A stretch of 64,000 bases of DNA from Amycolatopsis sp. 195334CR (GTDB lineage: Bacteria; Actinomycetota; Actinomycetes; Mycobacteriales; Pseudonocardiaceae), in assembly GCF_017309385.1 (NCBI RefSeq), contig NZ_JAFJMJ010000001.1:558001-622000 (forward strand), read 5' to 3'. The notes below the pieces were generated by a model that did no database searches, was not told the DNA's origin, and saw only the letters and a list, made by a program, of their open reading frames with translations. Below, in pieces: positions 25,941 through 33,972 of this stretch. Positions within the stretch are counted from its first letter, which is position 1. Each line of letters starts with the position of its first letter. The position numbers and the translations under genes are program-made.

Positions 25941-26534
25941 ATGAGTGAGGCCCGGGGCCCGGATCCCACGCGCCGAAGTGAACGTTCGCGGAAGGCGATC
26001 CTGTCCGCCGCGATGGAACTGGTGACCGAGAGCGGATACGCGAAGACCTCGATCGAAGGGATCGCCGCGCGAGCCGGCGTCGGCAAGCAGACGATCTACC
26101 GCTGGTGGCCGTCGAAGGCGGCGGTCATCTTCGATGCGCTGCTCGAACTGACCGCCGGGCAGCAGGGGTTCAGCCTGCTGGACACCGGCGACCTGAGAGA
26201 AGACCTGAAGCAGGCTCTGCGGGCCACCGCGGAGGAACTGGCCAATCCGAAGTTCGACATTTCGTTCCGGGCACTGGCGATCGAGATTCAGTACGACGCG
26301 ACGCTGGCAGGCCATTGGCGGGAGAAGATGCTCGGCCCCGCCTTGGACGCCACCAAGGACAGGCTGCGCAGCGCGCAGCACAGCGGTGAGATCGACGCCG
26401 ACCTCGATCTGGACGTGGCCGTGGAGATGCTCTACGGACCGCTCTACCACCGCTGGCTGTTGCAGACCGCTCCGGTGAGCACCCAGCACGCGGACGCGGT
26501 GGTCGACCTGGCCGTCCGGGCGATGAGCCGATAG
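25941..26534 (+). CDS. TetR-family transcriptional regulator
   Basis: 197 residues. The N-terminal HTH (about 18-65) reads RKAILSAAMELVTESGYAKT then IEGIAARAGVGKQTIYRWWP, followed by a TetR_C_16-like ligand-binding domain. It is divergent from the SDR gene. A TACAGT hexamer (25929-25934) lies 6 nt before the ATG, so the transcript is probably leaderless. The two CGAGACGTCTCG palindromes upstream indicate autoregulation and control of the SDR. Confidence 0.92.
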   Translation: MSEARGPDPTRRSERSRKAILSAAMELVTESGYAKTSIEGIAARAGVGKQTIYRWWPSKAAVIFDALLELTAGQQGFSLLDTGDLREDLKQALRATAEELANPKFDISFRALAIEIQYDATLAGHWREKMLGPALDATKDRLRSAQHSGEIDADLDLDVAVEMLYGPLYHRWLLQTAPVSTQHADAVVDLAVRAMSR

Positions 26535-26591
26535 CTGCGCTGTCGGCGAACTCGCCCGCCGGTACCGGGAGCGCTGCCTACTGTCGGCGGC

Positions 26592-27287
26592 ATGGAGATG
26601 ATCGAGGTCGTCCCGGACCTGTACCTGCTCAGGTTCGCGGTCGGTCAGGCGTACCTGTGGCGAGATGCTGACGAACTGACGTTGGTGGATACCGGCTGGG
26701 CCGGCGACGGAACGAAGATCACCGAGGCGATCAGGGAACTCGGGCTCGACCGGGAAAACCTGGTTCGCATTGTGCTCACCCACTTTCACGAGGATCACGC
26801 CGGAGCGGCCGCCGAGCTCCGCGCATGGGCGGACGCTCCGGTCGTCGCGCACCGGCTGGACGCACCCGTGGTTCGCGGCGACGTACCACCGCCCGAGCCG
26901 AAGCTCGCCGACTGGGAACGACCGCTGTACGAACAGGTGGCGAGTGGGCAGCTCGTCGGCCCACCATCGCCGGTGGATCAGGAGGTCGAGCACAACGACG
27001 TGCTCGACTTCGGTGGTGGCGCCCGAGTGCTCTCCATTCCCGGGCACACGGACGGCAGCATCGCCCTCTACCTGCCGGAGCGAGGCGTGCTCTTCACCGG
27101 GGACACGATCGCCGAGCACGAAGGACAGGTGATTCCCGGCGTGTTCAACCTGGACGTGGAACGAGTGCACCGCTCGTTCCGGGAGCTGGCCGCCTTGGAC
27201 GTCGAGGTGGCGTGCTTGGGGCATGGCGGTCCGTTGACCGTGAATGCGGACCAAGTCCTACGAAGCGCAGCCGAGAGGCTGGGCTGA
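26592..27287 (+). CDS. MBL-fold metallo-hydrolase
   Basis: 231 residues with the metallo-beta-lactamase fold. The metal ligands are in LTHFHEDHAGAAAEL (HxHxDH near residue 66), the Asp in LFTGDTIAEHEG, a His in SIPGHTDGS and the last His in CLGHGG. The size and motifs resemble glyoxalase-II-like and quorum-lactonase-like enzymes rather than antibiotic lactamases. Likely leaderless: TACTGT at 26579-26584, 7 nt before the ATG. It follows the TetR gene by 57 bp with its own promoter. Substrate unknown. Confidence 0.88.
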   Translation: MEMIEVVPDLYLLRFAVGQAYLWRDADELTLVDTGWAGDGTKITEAIRELGLDRENLVRIVLTHFHEDHAGAAAELRAWADAPVVAHRLDAPVVRGDVPPPEPKLADWERPLYEQVASGQLVGPPSPVDQEVEHNDVLDFGGGARVLSIPGHTDGSIALYLPERGVLFTGDTIAEHEGQVIPGVFNLDVERVHRSFRELAALDVEVACLGHGGPLTVNADQVLRSAAERLG

Positions 27288-27345
27288 ACCAGAAGGGAGT
27301 TGATTGAGGAAGCTAGCGTTCCGCGATACCACCTAGTTTCGGCTC

Positions 27346-28473
27346 ATGACGACGATGAGCCGAGCCCCGCAGAAGAAAACGTCGACGGACGGCGAAGTGC
27401 TGAGCCTAACTGCGCTGAACCGGGCGACGCTGGCTCGTCAGCACCTGCTCGCCAGGAGCTCGATGTCCGCCGCGGCGGCGCTCAGGCATCTGGTCGGCAT
27501 GCAAGCCCAGCGCCCGAAGTCGCCGTACTTCGGGCTGTGGACGAGGTTGGCCGGGTTCCGGCCCGAGGAGTTGTCGCAACTGCTGCTCGATCGGCAGGCA
27601 GTGCGAGTACTTCTGATGCGCGGCACGATCCACCTGGTCACCAGCGACGACTGCCTGGCGCTGCGGCCGGTGGTCCAGCCCATCATGAACCGCGAGCTGG
27701 CCACGAATTCGCCGTTCAGCGGATGGCTGCGCGGCTTGGACCTCGCCGAGGTGGCACGTGCGGCACGTGAACTGATGGCGGAAAGCCCGCGAACGCCCGC
27801 GGATCTCGGCAGGCTGCTCGCCGCGCAGTGGCCGGACCGCGAGCCGGAAGCGCTGGCTTTCGCCGTCCGTGGCTCGCTGCCGTTGGTGCAGGTGCCACCG
27901 CGTGGACTGTGGGGCCGGAGTGGGCGAACGACCTGTGTTCCCGCCGACCTCTGGCTAGGACGGGAGCAAGGGACCGAGACGGCGCCGGACGAGCTACTCC
28001 GGCGTTATCTGGCGGCGTTCGGGCCAGCGAGTGTCGCGGACATGCAGGCGTGGTCGGGACTGACCCGGTTGCGCGAAGTGGTGGATCGGCTGCGGTCGGA
28101 GTTGGTCACCTTTGTCGACGAGAACGGCACCGAGCTGTTCGATCTGCCGGAGGCGCCTCGCCCCGGTGCCGGGGTTCCGGCGCCGCCGAGGTTCCTGCCG
28201 GAGTTCGACAACCTGCTGCTCGCCCATGCCGACCGGCGGCGGGTGCTGCCGGATGAGCATCGGGAACTGGTCATTGCCGGTAAGTGTGCGTTCCTGATCG
28301 ACGGCAGGGTCGCCGGGACGTGGCGGATCGCCAAGGAGAAGAAGACTGCGGTGTTGGTCATCGAACCGTTCGCGGTTATGTCCACAAAGGATCGTCGTGA
28401 ACTCGCTGAGGAAGGGCGGCGGTTGCTTGCCTTCGCCGAGCCGGAGGCGGAGAGGACGGAGATCAGGTTCTGA
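27346..28473 (+). CDS. winged-helix HTH_42 protein, AlkZ-like
   Basis: 375 residues of the HTH_42 (DUF1006) superfamily, which includes the DNA glycosylases AlkZ and YcaQ that unhook interstrand crosslinks. The N-terminal region has LNRATLARQHLL and GMQAQRPKSPYFGLW; the Q-A-Q matches the catalytic QxQ element of that family. Later motifs are LLMRGTIHLVTSDDCLALR and LLAHADRRRVLP. A TAGTTT box (27334-27339) lies 6 nt before the ATG. If active, it would excise bulky N7-alkylguanines, which would suit an antibiotic-producing actinomycete; a second base-excision gene (AlkA-like) lies at 42.7 kb. Confidence 0.8.
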   Translation: MTTMSRAPQKKTSTDGEVLSLTALNRATLARQHLLARSSMSAAAALRHLVGMQAQRPKSPYFGLWTRLAGFRPEELSQLLLDRQAVRVLLMRGTIHLVTSDDCLALRPVVQPIMNRELATNSPFSGWLRGLDLAEVARAARELMAESPRTPADLGRLLAAQWPDREPEALAFAVRGSLPLVQVPPRGLWGRSGRTTCVPADLWLGREQGTETAPDELLRRYLAAFGPASVADMQAWSGLTRLREVVDRLRSELVTFVDENGTELFDLPEAPRPGAGVPAPPRFLPEFDNLLLAHADRRRVLPDEHRELVIAGKCAFLIDGRVAGTWRIAKEKKTAVLVIEPFAVMSTKDRRELAEEGRRLLAFAEPEAERTEIRF

Positions 28474-28478
28474 GGGGC

Positions 28479-29444
28479 TCAGGCGCGGAGATCGTCGATC
28501 AGGCGCTCGGCCGCGGCGTAGGGATCCAGCTCGCGGCCGGCGACTGCGTCGGCCAGTTCGGCGAGCCGGTCGCCGCCGCGCAGGTCGACCAGTTCGGCCC
28601 GGAGGCGTTGCAGGGCGATGGCTTCAATCTCGCCGGCGGCGCGGGCAGCGCGGCGGCGGTCGAGTTCGCCTTCGGCTGCCAGCCAGTCGTGATGTTCGTC
28701 GAGTGCTTTGAGCACATCCTCGGCGCCCTCGTCGTGGGAGGCGACGGTGCGCACGATGGGCTGGCGCCAACTGGGGCCACGCATCTCGCGGCGGCCCATC
28801 GCGATCATCTGCTTGAGCTCACGCACGGTCGCGTCAGCGCCTTCGCGGTCCGCCTTGTTCACCACGAAGACGTCCGCGATCTCGAGCACGCCGGCCTTCG
28901 CCGCCTGGATGCCGTCGCCCATGCCAGGCGCCAGCAGCACCACTGTGGTGTCGGCCAGCCGGACGACGTCCACTTCGGACTGTCCAACACCGACGGTCTC
29001 GATCAGCACGATGTCGAAACCGGCGGCGTCGAGCACGCGGACCGCCTGTGGGGTGGCCCAGGCGAGGCCCCCGAGATGACCGCGGGTGGCCATGGACCGG
29101 ATGAACACGCCGGCGTCGGTGGCGTGGTCACTCATCCGCACCCGGTCACCGAGCAGGGCACCACCGGAAAACGGCGAGGAGGGATCGATCGCCAGCACCC
29201 CAACGCGCTTGCCCGCCGCACGCAGGGCGGTGATCAGCATCGAGGTGGAAGTCGACTTGCCGACCCCTGGTGGGCCGGTGAGCCCGATGAGCCGGGCCCG
29301 GCCGGTGTGCGGGGTCAGCGCGGCCGCGACCTCGCGCAGCTGCGGATGGGCATCCTCCACCAGCGAGATCAGTCTCGCGATGGCGCGTGGGACCCCATCC
29401 GCAGCGCGTGCGACGAGTTCGCCGACGTCGACCTGGACGGGCAA
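28479..29444 (-). CDS. meaB: methylmalonyl-CoA mutase-associated GTPase MeaB/ArgK
   Basis: 321 residues. G1 is GLTGPPGVGKSTSTSML, with the G3 region in IVLIETVGVGQSEVDV and G4 NKADREGAD. MeaB protects and reloads adenosylcobalamin in methylmalonyl-CoA mutase. Start choice: the TTG at 29444 follows the thiolase TGA by one base; the frame is open further upstream inside the thiolase gene but has no MeaB-like sequence there. It is therefore the second gene of a thiolase-meaB operon, opposite to methylmalonyl-CoA epimerase. The mutase itself is not in the window. Confidence 0.93.
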   Translation of the reverse strand: MPVQVDVGELVARAADGVPRAIARLISLVEDAHPQLREVAAALTPHTGRARLIGLTGPPGVGKSTSTSMLITALRAAGKRVGVLAIDPSSPFSGGALLGDRVRMSDHATDAGVFIRSMATRGHLGGLAWATPQAVRVLDAAGFDIVLIETVGVGQSEVDVVRLADTTVVLLAPGMGDGIQAAKAGVLEIADVFVVNKADREGADATVRELKQMIAMGRREMRGPSWRQPIVRTVASHDEGAEDVLKALDEHHDWLAAEGELDRRRAARAAGEIEAIALQRLRAELVDLRGGDRLAELADAVAGRELDPYAAAERLIDDLRA

Positions 29445-29445
29445 C

Positions 29446-30645
29446 TCAGGCCTTGGGCACCGAGAGCAGCAGCGCGTCGCCCTGGCCACCGCCACCGCAC
29501 AGGGCGGCGGCACCGAGTCCGCCACCGCGGCGACGCAGCTCGTGCACCAGGTGCACGACCAGCCGGGCACCGGAGGCACCGATCGGGTGGCCGAGCGCGA
29601 TGGCGCCGCCGTCGACGTTGACCTTGTCGTGGTCGAGGCCGAGCTGCTTCGCCGAAACCAGGCCGACGGCGGCGAAGGCCTCGTTGATCTCAACGAGGTC
29701 GAGAGCGCCGACGTCCAGCTTGGCCTTGGCCAGCGCGGCCTTGATCGCGTTGGACGGCTGCTCGTGCAGGCTCGCGTCCGGGCCGGCGACCACACCGTGC
29801 GCGCCGATCTCGGCGAGCGGCGTGATGCCGAGTTCCTCGGCCTTGGCGCGGCTGGCCACCACCACGGCCGCGGCACCGTCGGAGATCTGGGAAGCGGAGC
29901 CGGCGGTGATGGTGCCGTCCGCGGCGAAGGCGGGGCGCAGCTTGGCGAGGCCGTCGGCGGTGGTGTCGGCGCGCACGCCCTCGTCGGTGTCGAAGACGAT
30001 GGGGTCCTTCTTGCGCTGGGGGATCTCGATCGGCGCGATCTCCTCGGCGAAGCGCCCGGCTTCGATCGCGGCGGCGGCGCGCTGGTGCGAGCGTGCGGAG
30101 AACTCGTCCTGCTCTTCGCGGGTCAGGCCGTAGCGCTCGTTGTACTTCTCCGTCGACGAGCCCATGGCGACCTGGTCGAAGGCGCAGAAGAGGCCGTCGT
30201 GCGCCATGTGGTCGACCAGGGTGGTGTCGCCGTACTTGAAGCCGGAGCGCGACTTGGGCAGCAGGTGCGGTGCCTGGGTCATCGACTCCTGACCACCGGC
30301 CACCACGAGGTCGAACTCGCCGGCGCGGATGAGCTGGTCAGCCAGCGCGATGGCGTCGAGGCCGGAGAGGCACACCTTGTTGATCGTCAGCGCGGGCACG
30401 TCCATCGGGATGCCGGCGGCCACGGCGGCCTGGCGGGCCGGGATCTGGCCGGCGCCAGCGGTGAGGACCTGGCCCATGATCGTGTACTGCACCGCATCGG
30501 GTGAAACGCCGGCGCGCTCGAGCGCCGCCTTGATCGCGATTCCGCCGAGTTGCGCGCCGGAGTAGTCCTTCAGCGAACCCAGCAGCCTGCCGATCGGGGT
30601 CCTTGCCGCGCCCAGGATGACCGAGCTGGACTGTGTTCCGGACAT
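29446..30645 (-). CDS. acetyl-CoA C-acetyltransferase (thiolase)
   Basis: 399 residues from the ATG at 30645. The nucleophilic Cys is in [15 protein letters not shown] (about residue 90), the His in [17 protein letters not shown], and the acid/base Cys in [10 protein letters not shown]. This is the biosynthetic/acetoacetyl-CoA thiolase type. It is upstream of meaB with 1 bp between them, and divergent from mce (methylmalonyl-CoA epimerase), with ccr 2 kb away. The group fits acetyl-CoA to acetoacetyl-CoA, then reduction to crotonyl-CoA and ethylmalonyl-CoA. Ordinary fatty-acid or ketone metabolism is the other option. Confidence 0.93.
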   Translation of the reverse strand: MSGTQSSSVILGAARTPIGRLLGSLKDYSGAQLGGIAIKAALERAGVSPDAVQYTIMGQVLTAGAGQIPARQAAVAAGIPMDVPALTINKVCLSGLDAIALADQLIRAGEFDLVVAGGQESMTQAPHLLPKSRSGFKYGDTTLVDHMAHDGLFCAFDQVAMGSSTEKYNERYGLTREEQDEFSARSHQRAAAAIEAGRFAEEIAPIEIPQRKKDPIVFDTDEGVRADTTADGLAKLRPAFAADGTITAGSASQISDGAAAVVVASRAKAEELGITPLAEIGAHGVVAGPDASLHEQPSNAIKAALAKAKLDVGALDLVEINEAFAAVGLVSAKQLGLDHDKVNVDGGAIALGHPIGASGARLVVHLVHELRRRGGGLGAAALCGGGGQGDALLLSVPKA

Positions 30646-30771
30646 GAGCAGCCTCCAACGGCGAACGACGGCGGTCCGTTCGACCATACCGGGCGGTGTG
30701 GCTTCTTGAATGAGTCAGTGTGAGCTGACGCACGACGCCTTTTCCGCGAACAGGACCTATTGTCGCTTCTC

Positions 30772-31230
30772 ATGAATGAAGCGCTGAAGCCGTTCGTCAC
30801 GACGATCGATCACGTCGGCATCGCGGTCGCCGACCTCGACGCGGCGATCGCCTTCTACGCGGAAACCTTCGGCCTCGAGGCGACCCACACCGAGACCAAT
30901 CACGACCAGGGTGTCCGTGAGGCGATGCTGCACGCGCCCGGCGACCACGACGGACCCGCCATCCAGCTCCTCGCGCCGCTGTACCCCGACTCGACCATCG
31001 CGAAGTTCCTCGACAACCGCGGGCCGGGGCTCCAGCAGCTCGCCTACCGGGTGTCCAATGTGGAAGAAGCGATGGCCGCGCTGAAGGCGAAGGGACTGCG
31101 GGTCATCTACGACACGCCGCGCCCGGGCACGGCGGGTTCGCGGGTGAACTTCGTCCACCCGAAGGACGCCGGTGGCGTGTTGATCGAACTCGTCGAGCCC
31201 GCGAAGACCAGCGGCGACGCGGAAGGCTGA
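30772..31230 (+). CDS. mce: methylmalonyl-CoA epimerase
   Basis: 152 residues of the VOC/glyoxalase fold. The metal ligands are expected at the His of TTIDHVGIAVADLDAAI, at IQLLAPLYP, in GLQQLAYRVSN and at the Glu of GGVLIELVEP. It interconverts (R)- and (S)-methylmalonyl-CoA. The ATG at 30772 follows TATTGT (30758-30763) by 8 nt, giving a leaderless transcript. It is divergent from the thiolase-meaB operon over 126 bp, with a small inverted repeat GTCAG/CTGAC (30714-30729) between them. Confidence 0.93.
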   Translation: MNEALKPFVTTIDHVGIAVADLDAAIAFYAETFGLEATHTETNHDQGVREAMLHAPGDHDGPAIQLLAPLYPDSTIAKFLDNRGPGLQQLAYRVSNVEEAMAALKAKGLRVIYDTPRPGTAGSRVNFVHPKDAGGVLIELVEPAKTSGDAEG

Positions 31231-31245
31231 GCACGCAGCCGCAGG

Positions 31246-31282
31246 CGGCGAGCCTCAGAGCCAGTCGGCGAGCCTCAGAGCC
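31246..31282. repeat. short tandem repeat after mce
   Basis: CGGCGAGCCTCAGAGCC occurs at 31246-31262 and again at 31266-31282, and TGGAGAGC occurs twice just after. Nothing else is seen in the 129 bp between mce and the convergent TetR gene. Confidence 0.5.
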
Positions 31283-31359
31283 TGCTGGAGAGCTGGAGAG
31301 CTGACCTATCAGCCGGAGGCGTGACGGCGGGCGGCGCGACCAGGGCGCTCGAGAAGTGG

Positions 31360-31953
31360 TTACGTCGCCGGGGCGGCTCGGAAGGTCAGGGCCCTGGCGA
31401 TGAAGTTGAGCTCCCGCTCCATCTGCTCCGGCTGGTCGTCTTCGGCGTGGCGCGCGACCGAGTGCCGGTAGCTCACCGCCAGCGCGAGCAAGCCAGCGGC
31501 GCTTTCCACGTCGGTCATCGCGAGGCCGCCGACGCCCGCGGCCAGGATGACCGCCTCGACCTGGCGTACCAGCAGCTTGAATCGATCCTGAAGCGCGTCG
31601 CGCACCGCGTGGTGGGTGTCGGCTTCGCGCCACAGCAGATGAGACAACACCTGCGAGGCGCCCAGTCGCTGGTCCAGCTCCGAGACCAGGCGGCGCAGGC
31701 TCTCCGCGAGATCGCCGGGGACCACCACCCTGGACGGCTCCACGTGCTCGTCCGGCAGGCGCTCGACCAGTGCGCTCAGCAAATCCGTCTTGCGCTTGAA
31801 GTAGTAGTGCACCAGGCCCTTCGGCACGCCCGCCCGTTCGGCGATGCGGGAGGTCGGGGTGGCGTCGAAGCCGGACTCCGCGAAAAGTTCCTCGGCAGCG
31901 GTGAGGATGCGCTCCTTCGCCGAAGGGTCCTCGCCGGTACTACCCCGTGCCAC
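31360..31953 (-). CDS. TetR/AcrR-family regulator
   Basis: 197 residues from a GTG at 31953 (MARGSTGEDPSAKERILTAA). The HTH is TAAEELFAESGFDATPTSRI and AERAGVPKGLVHYYFKRKTD. The C-terminal domain is the usual helical ligand domain. A GGGGTGGGG stretch upstream of the GTG may act as the Shine-Dalgarno; longer in-frame starts are not needed. It stands convergent to mce. It might regulate the neighbouring acyl-CoA genes, but there is no operator that I can point to. Confidence 0.88.
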   Translation of the reverse strand: MARGSTGEDPSAKERILTAAEELFAESGFDATPTSRIAERAGVPKGLVHYYFKRKTDLLSALVERLPDEHVEPSRVVVPGDLAESLRRLVSELDQRLGASQVLSHLLWREADTHHAVRDALQDRFKLLVRQVEAVILAAGVGGLAMTDVESAAGLLALAVSYRHSVARHAEDDQPEQMERELNFIARALTFRAAPAT

Positions 31954-32021
31954 CGAACCCCACCCCTTCCGCGTGCGCCGGGCCTCACCGTAACGTGGCC
32001 AGGCCCGGCCCACGCGAATTG

Positions 32022-32393
32022 TCAGTGCTGCCCGGCCGTGCGGTCGTGGGCGGCGTTGGCCACCGGCAGCGCGGTCGCGCCGGCGATCATGGTCAGCCCG
32101 CCGATGATCCACGAGGACCAGGCGGCACCCATCATGTCCGAGTAGCCGATCACCCACGGCGAGATGAACAGCAGCGCACCCAGCACGATCTGGATGCCCT
32201 CGCCGTACACCAGGCCCGGCATGGCCAGCGAGACCAGGCCGTCGATGGCCACCAGTGCGCCCAGCACGATGAGCGTCCACATGGCTGCCGTCTCGGTCTC
32301 CATCCACAACGGCGTCAGCACCGCCACCACCCCGAGCACGACCTCAGCCCAGTCGTGCGGACGGGTCCACGGGCTCGTCGACATCTCGCGCAC
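32022..32393 (-). CDS. SPW-repeat membrane protein
   Basis: About 123 residues, four predicted membrane helices arranged as two SPW units (VLTPLWMETETAAMWTLIVL and LLFISPWVIGYSDMMGAAWS). The SPW family is found in actinobacteria and rhizobia and has no known function. Start: GGAGG (RC of 32402-32406) is 8 nt from a GTG at 32393; the ATG at 32384 would be 17 nt away, so GTG is preferred. The 200 bp to the divergent ccr gene contain an inverted repeat GAACCG/CGGTTC and CCGGG/CCCGG, but no clear promoter. Confidence 0.8.
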   Translation of the reverse strand: MREMSTSPWTRPHDWAEVVLGVVAVLTPLWMETETAAMWTLIVLGALVAIDGLVSLAMPGLVYGEGIQIVLGALLFISPWVIGYSDMMGAAWSSWIIGGLTMIAGATALPVANAAHDRTAGQH

Positions 32394-32609
32394 CGAGATC
32401 ACCTCCGTTTGCCAGGAGAACCGTGTGTTTCGCGGTTCACCCCGATGGTCCTCCTTGGTTGGCCGGCCGGTCAAACATCTGCGGGTCACGAACGCGTGTA
32501 GGGGCTACGCCCGTCGGGGGACTTCGGCGTGGTCGAAGTCTCTTCCGGGTTGAGCCCGGCGTTACTCGCCAGTAGTTTCTAGCGAACCGCGCCGACCCAC
32601 GGAGGTTCG

Positions 32610-33950
32610 ATGAGCGAGATCCAGCAGATCACCCAGGCTGTGCTGTCCGGGGAGCCGGGCGAGGTGGCGTCGATCGCGGTGCCGGAGAGCTACCGGGGCA
32701 TGACCGTGCACGCCGACGAGGTCGGCATGTTCGAGGGGCTCGCCAGCCGCGACAAGGACCCGCGCAAGTCGCTGCACCTCGACGAGGTCGCCACCCCCGA
32801 ACTCGGGCCGGGCGAGGCGCTGGTCGCGGTGATGGCCAGCGCGATCAACTACAACACCGTCTGGACCTCGATCTTCGAGCCGATCCCGACGTTCAAGTTC
32901 CTGCAGCGCTACGGCAAGCTTTCGCCGCTGGCCAAGCGCCACGACCTGCCGTACCACGTGGTCGGCTCCGACCTGTCCGGCGTGGTCCTGCGCACCGGGG
33001 CCGGCGTGCACACCTGGAAGCCCGGCGATGAGGTGGTCGCGCACTGCCTGAACGTCGAACTGGAGAGCCCGGACGGGCACAACGACACGATGCTCGACTC
33101 GGAGCAGCGCATCTGGGGCTTCGAAACCAACTTCGGCGGACTCGCCGAGATCGCGCTGGTGAAGGCGAACCAGCTGATGCCGAAGCCGAACCACCTGACC
33201 TGGGAAGAGGCCGCTTCGCCGGGGCTGGTCAACTCGACCGCCTACCGCCAGCTGGTCTCGCGCAACGGCGCTGACATGAAGCAGGGCGACGTGGTGCTGA
33301 TCTGGGGCGCGTCCGGCGGGCTCGGCTCGTACGCCACGCAGTTCGCGCTCAACGGCGGCGCCATCCCGGTCTGCGTGGTGTCCAGCCCGGAGAAGGCGGA
33401 GATCTGCCGGAAGATGGGTGCCGAGCTGGTCATCGACCGGAACGCCGAGGGCTACAAGTTCTGGAAGAACGAGCAGGAGCAGGATCCGAAGGAGTGGCAG
33501 CGGTTCGGTGCGAAGATCCGCGAGCTGACCGGCGGCGAGGACCCGGACATCGTCTTCGAGCACCCGGGCCGCGAGACCTTCGGCGCCTCGGTCTACGCCG
33601 CGCGCAAGGGCGGCACCATCGTCACCTGCGCCTCGACCTCCGGTTACCTGCACCAGTTCGACAACCGCTACCTGTGGATGAACCTCAAGCGGATCATCGG
33701 TTCGCACTTCGCGAACTACCGCGAGTCGTACGAAGCGAACCGGCTGATCGCGAAGGGGCTGATCCACCCGACGCTGTCGAAGACCTACCCGCTCGCCGAG
33801 ACCGGGCAGGCCGCGCTCGACGTGCACCGCAACGCCCACCAGGGCAAGGTGGGCGTCCTGTGCCTGGCCCCGGAAGAGGGACTGGGCGTTCGTGATCATG
33901 AACTGCGGGCGAAGCACATAGCTGCGATAAACACCTTCAGAGGTGTGTGA
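32610..33950 (+). CDS. ccr: crotonyl-CoA carboxylase/reductase
   Basis: 446 residues, the right length for Ccr, which reductively carboxylates crotonyl-CoA with NADPH and CO2 to ethylmalonyl-CoA. MDR/zinc-less ADH architecture: the NADPH loop is VVLIWGASGGLGSYATQ. Residues reported to hold CO2 in the family are matched: the Asn in INYNTVW, the Phe-Glu pair in IWGFETNFGG and the His in STSGYLHQFDN. It supplies ethylmalonyl-CoA for polyketides or the ethylmalonyl-CoA pathway. mce, meaB and a thiolase within 3 kb support an acyl-CoA carboxylation module. An inverted repeat ACACCT/AGGTGT (33932-33947) at its end may terminate it. Confidence 0.95.
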   Translation: MSEIQQITQAVLSGEPGEVASIAVPESYRGMTVHADEVGMFEGLASRDKDPRKSLHLDEVATPELGPGEALVAVMASAINYNTVWTSIFEPIPTFKFLQRYGKLSPLAKRHDLPYHVVGSDLSGVVLRTGAGVHTWKPGDEVVAHCLNVELESPDGHNDTMLDSEQRIWGFETNFGGLAEIALVKANQLMPKPNHLTWEEAASPGLVNSTAYRQLVSRNGADMKQGDVVLIWGASGGLGSYATQFALNGGAIPVCVVSSPEKAEICRKMGAELVIDRNAEGYKFWKNEQEQDPKEWQRFGAKIRELTGGEDPDIVFEHPGRETFGASVYAARKGGTIVTCASTSGYLHQFDNRYLWMNLKRIIGSHFANYRESYEANRLIAKGLIHPTLSKTYPLAETGQAALDVHRNAHQGKVGVLCLAPEEGLGVRDHELRAKHIAAINTFRGV

Positions 33951-33972
33951 CGCCGCGGGCTAGGGTGGACCA

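Noticed and set aside
26592..27287. Metallo-beta-lactamase resistance gene
   Set aside because: Motifs fit general MBL-fold hydrolases, there is no signal peptide and no B1-B3 signature beyond the shared HxHxDH.
31246..31359. Terminator after mce
   Set aside because: There are only direct repeats; no stable inverted repeat with a T-run could be drawn.
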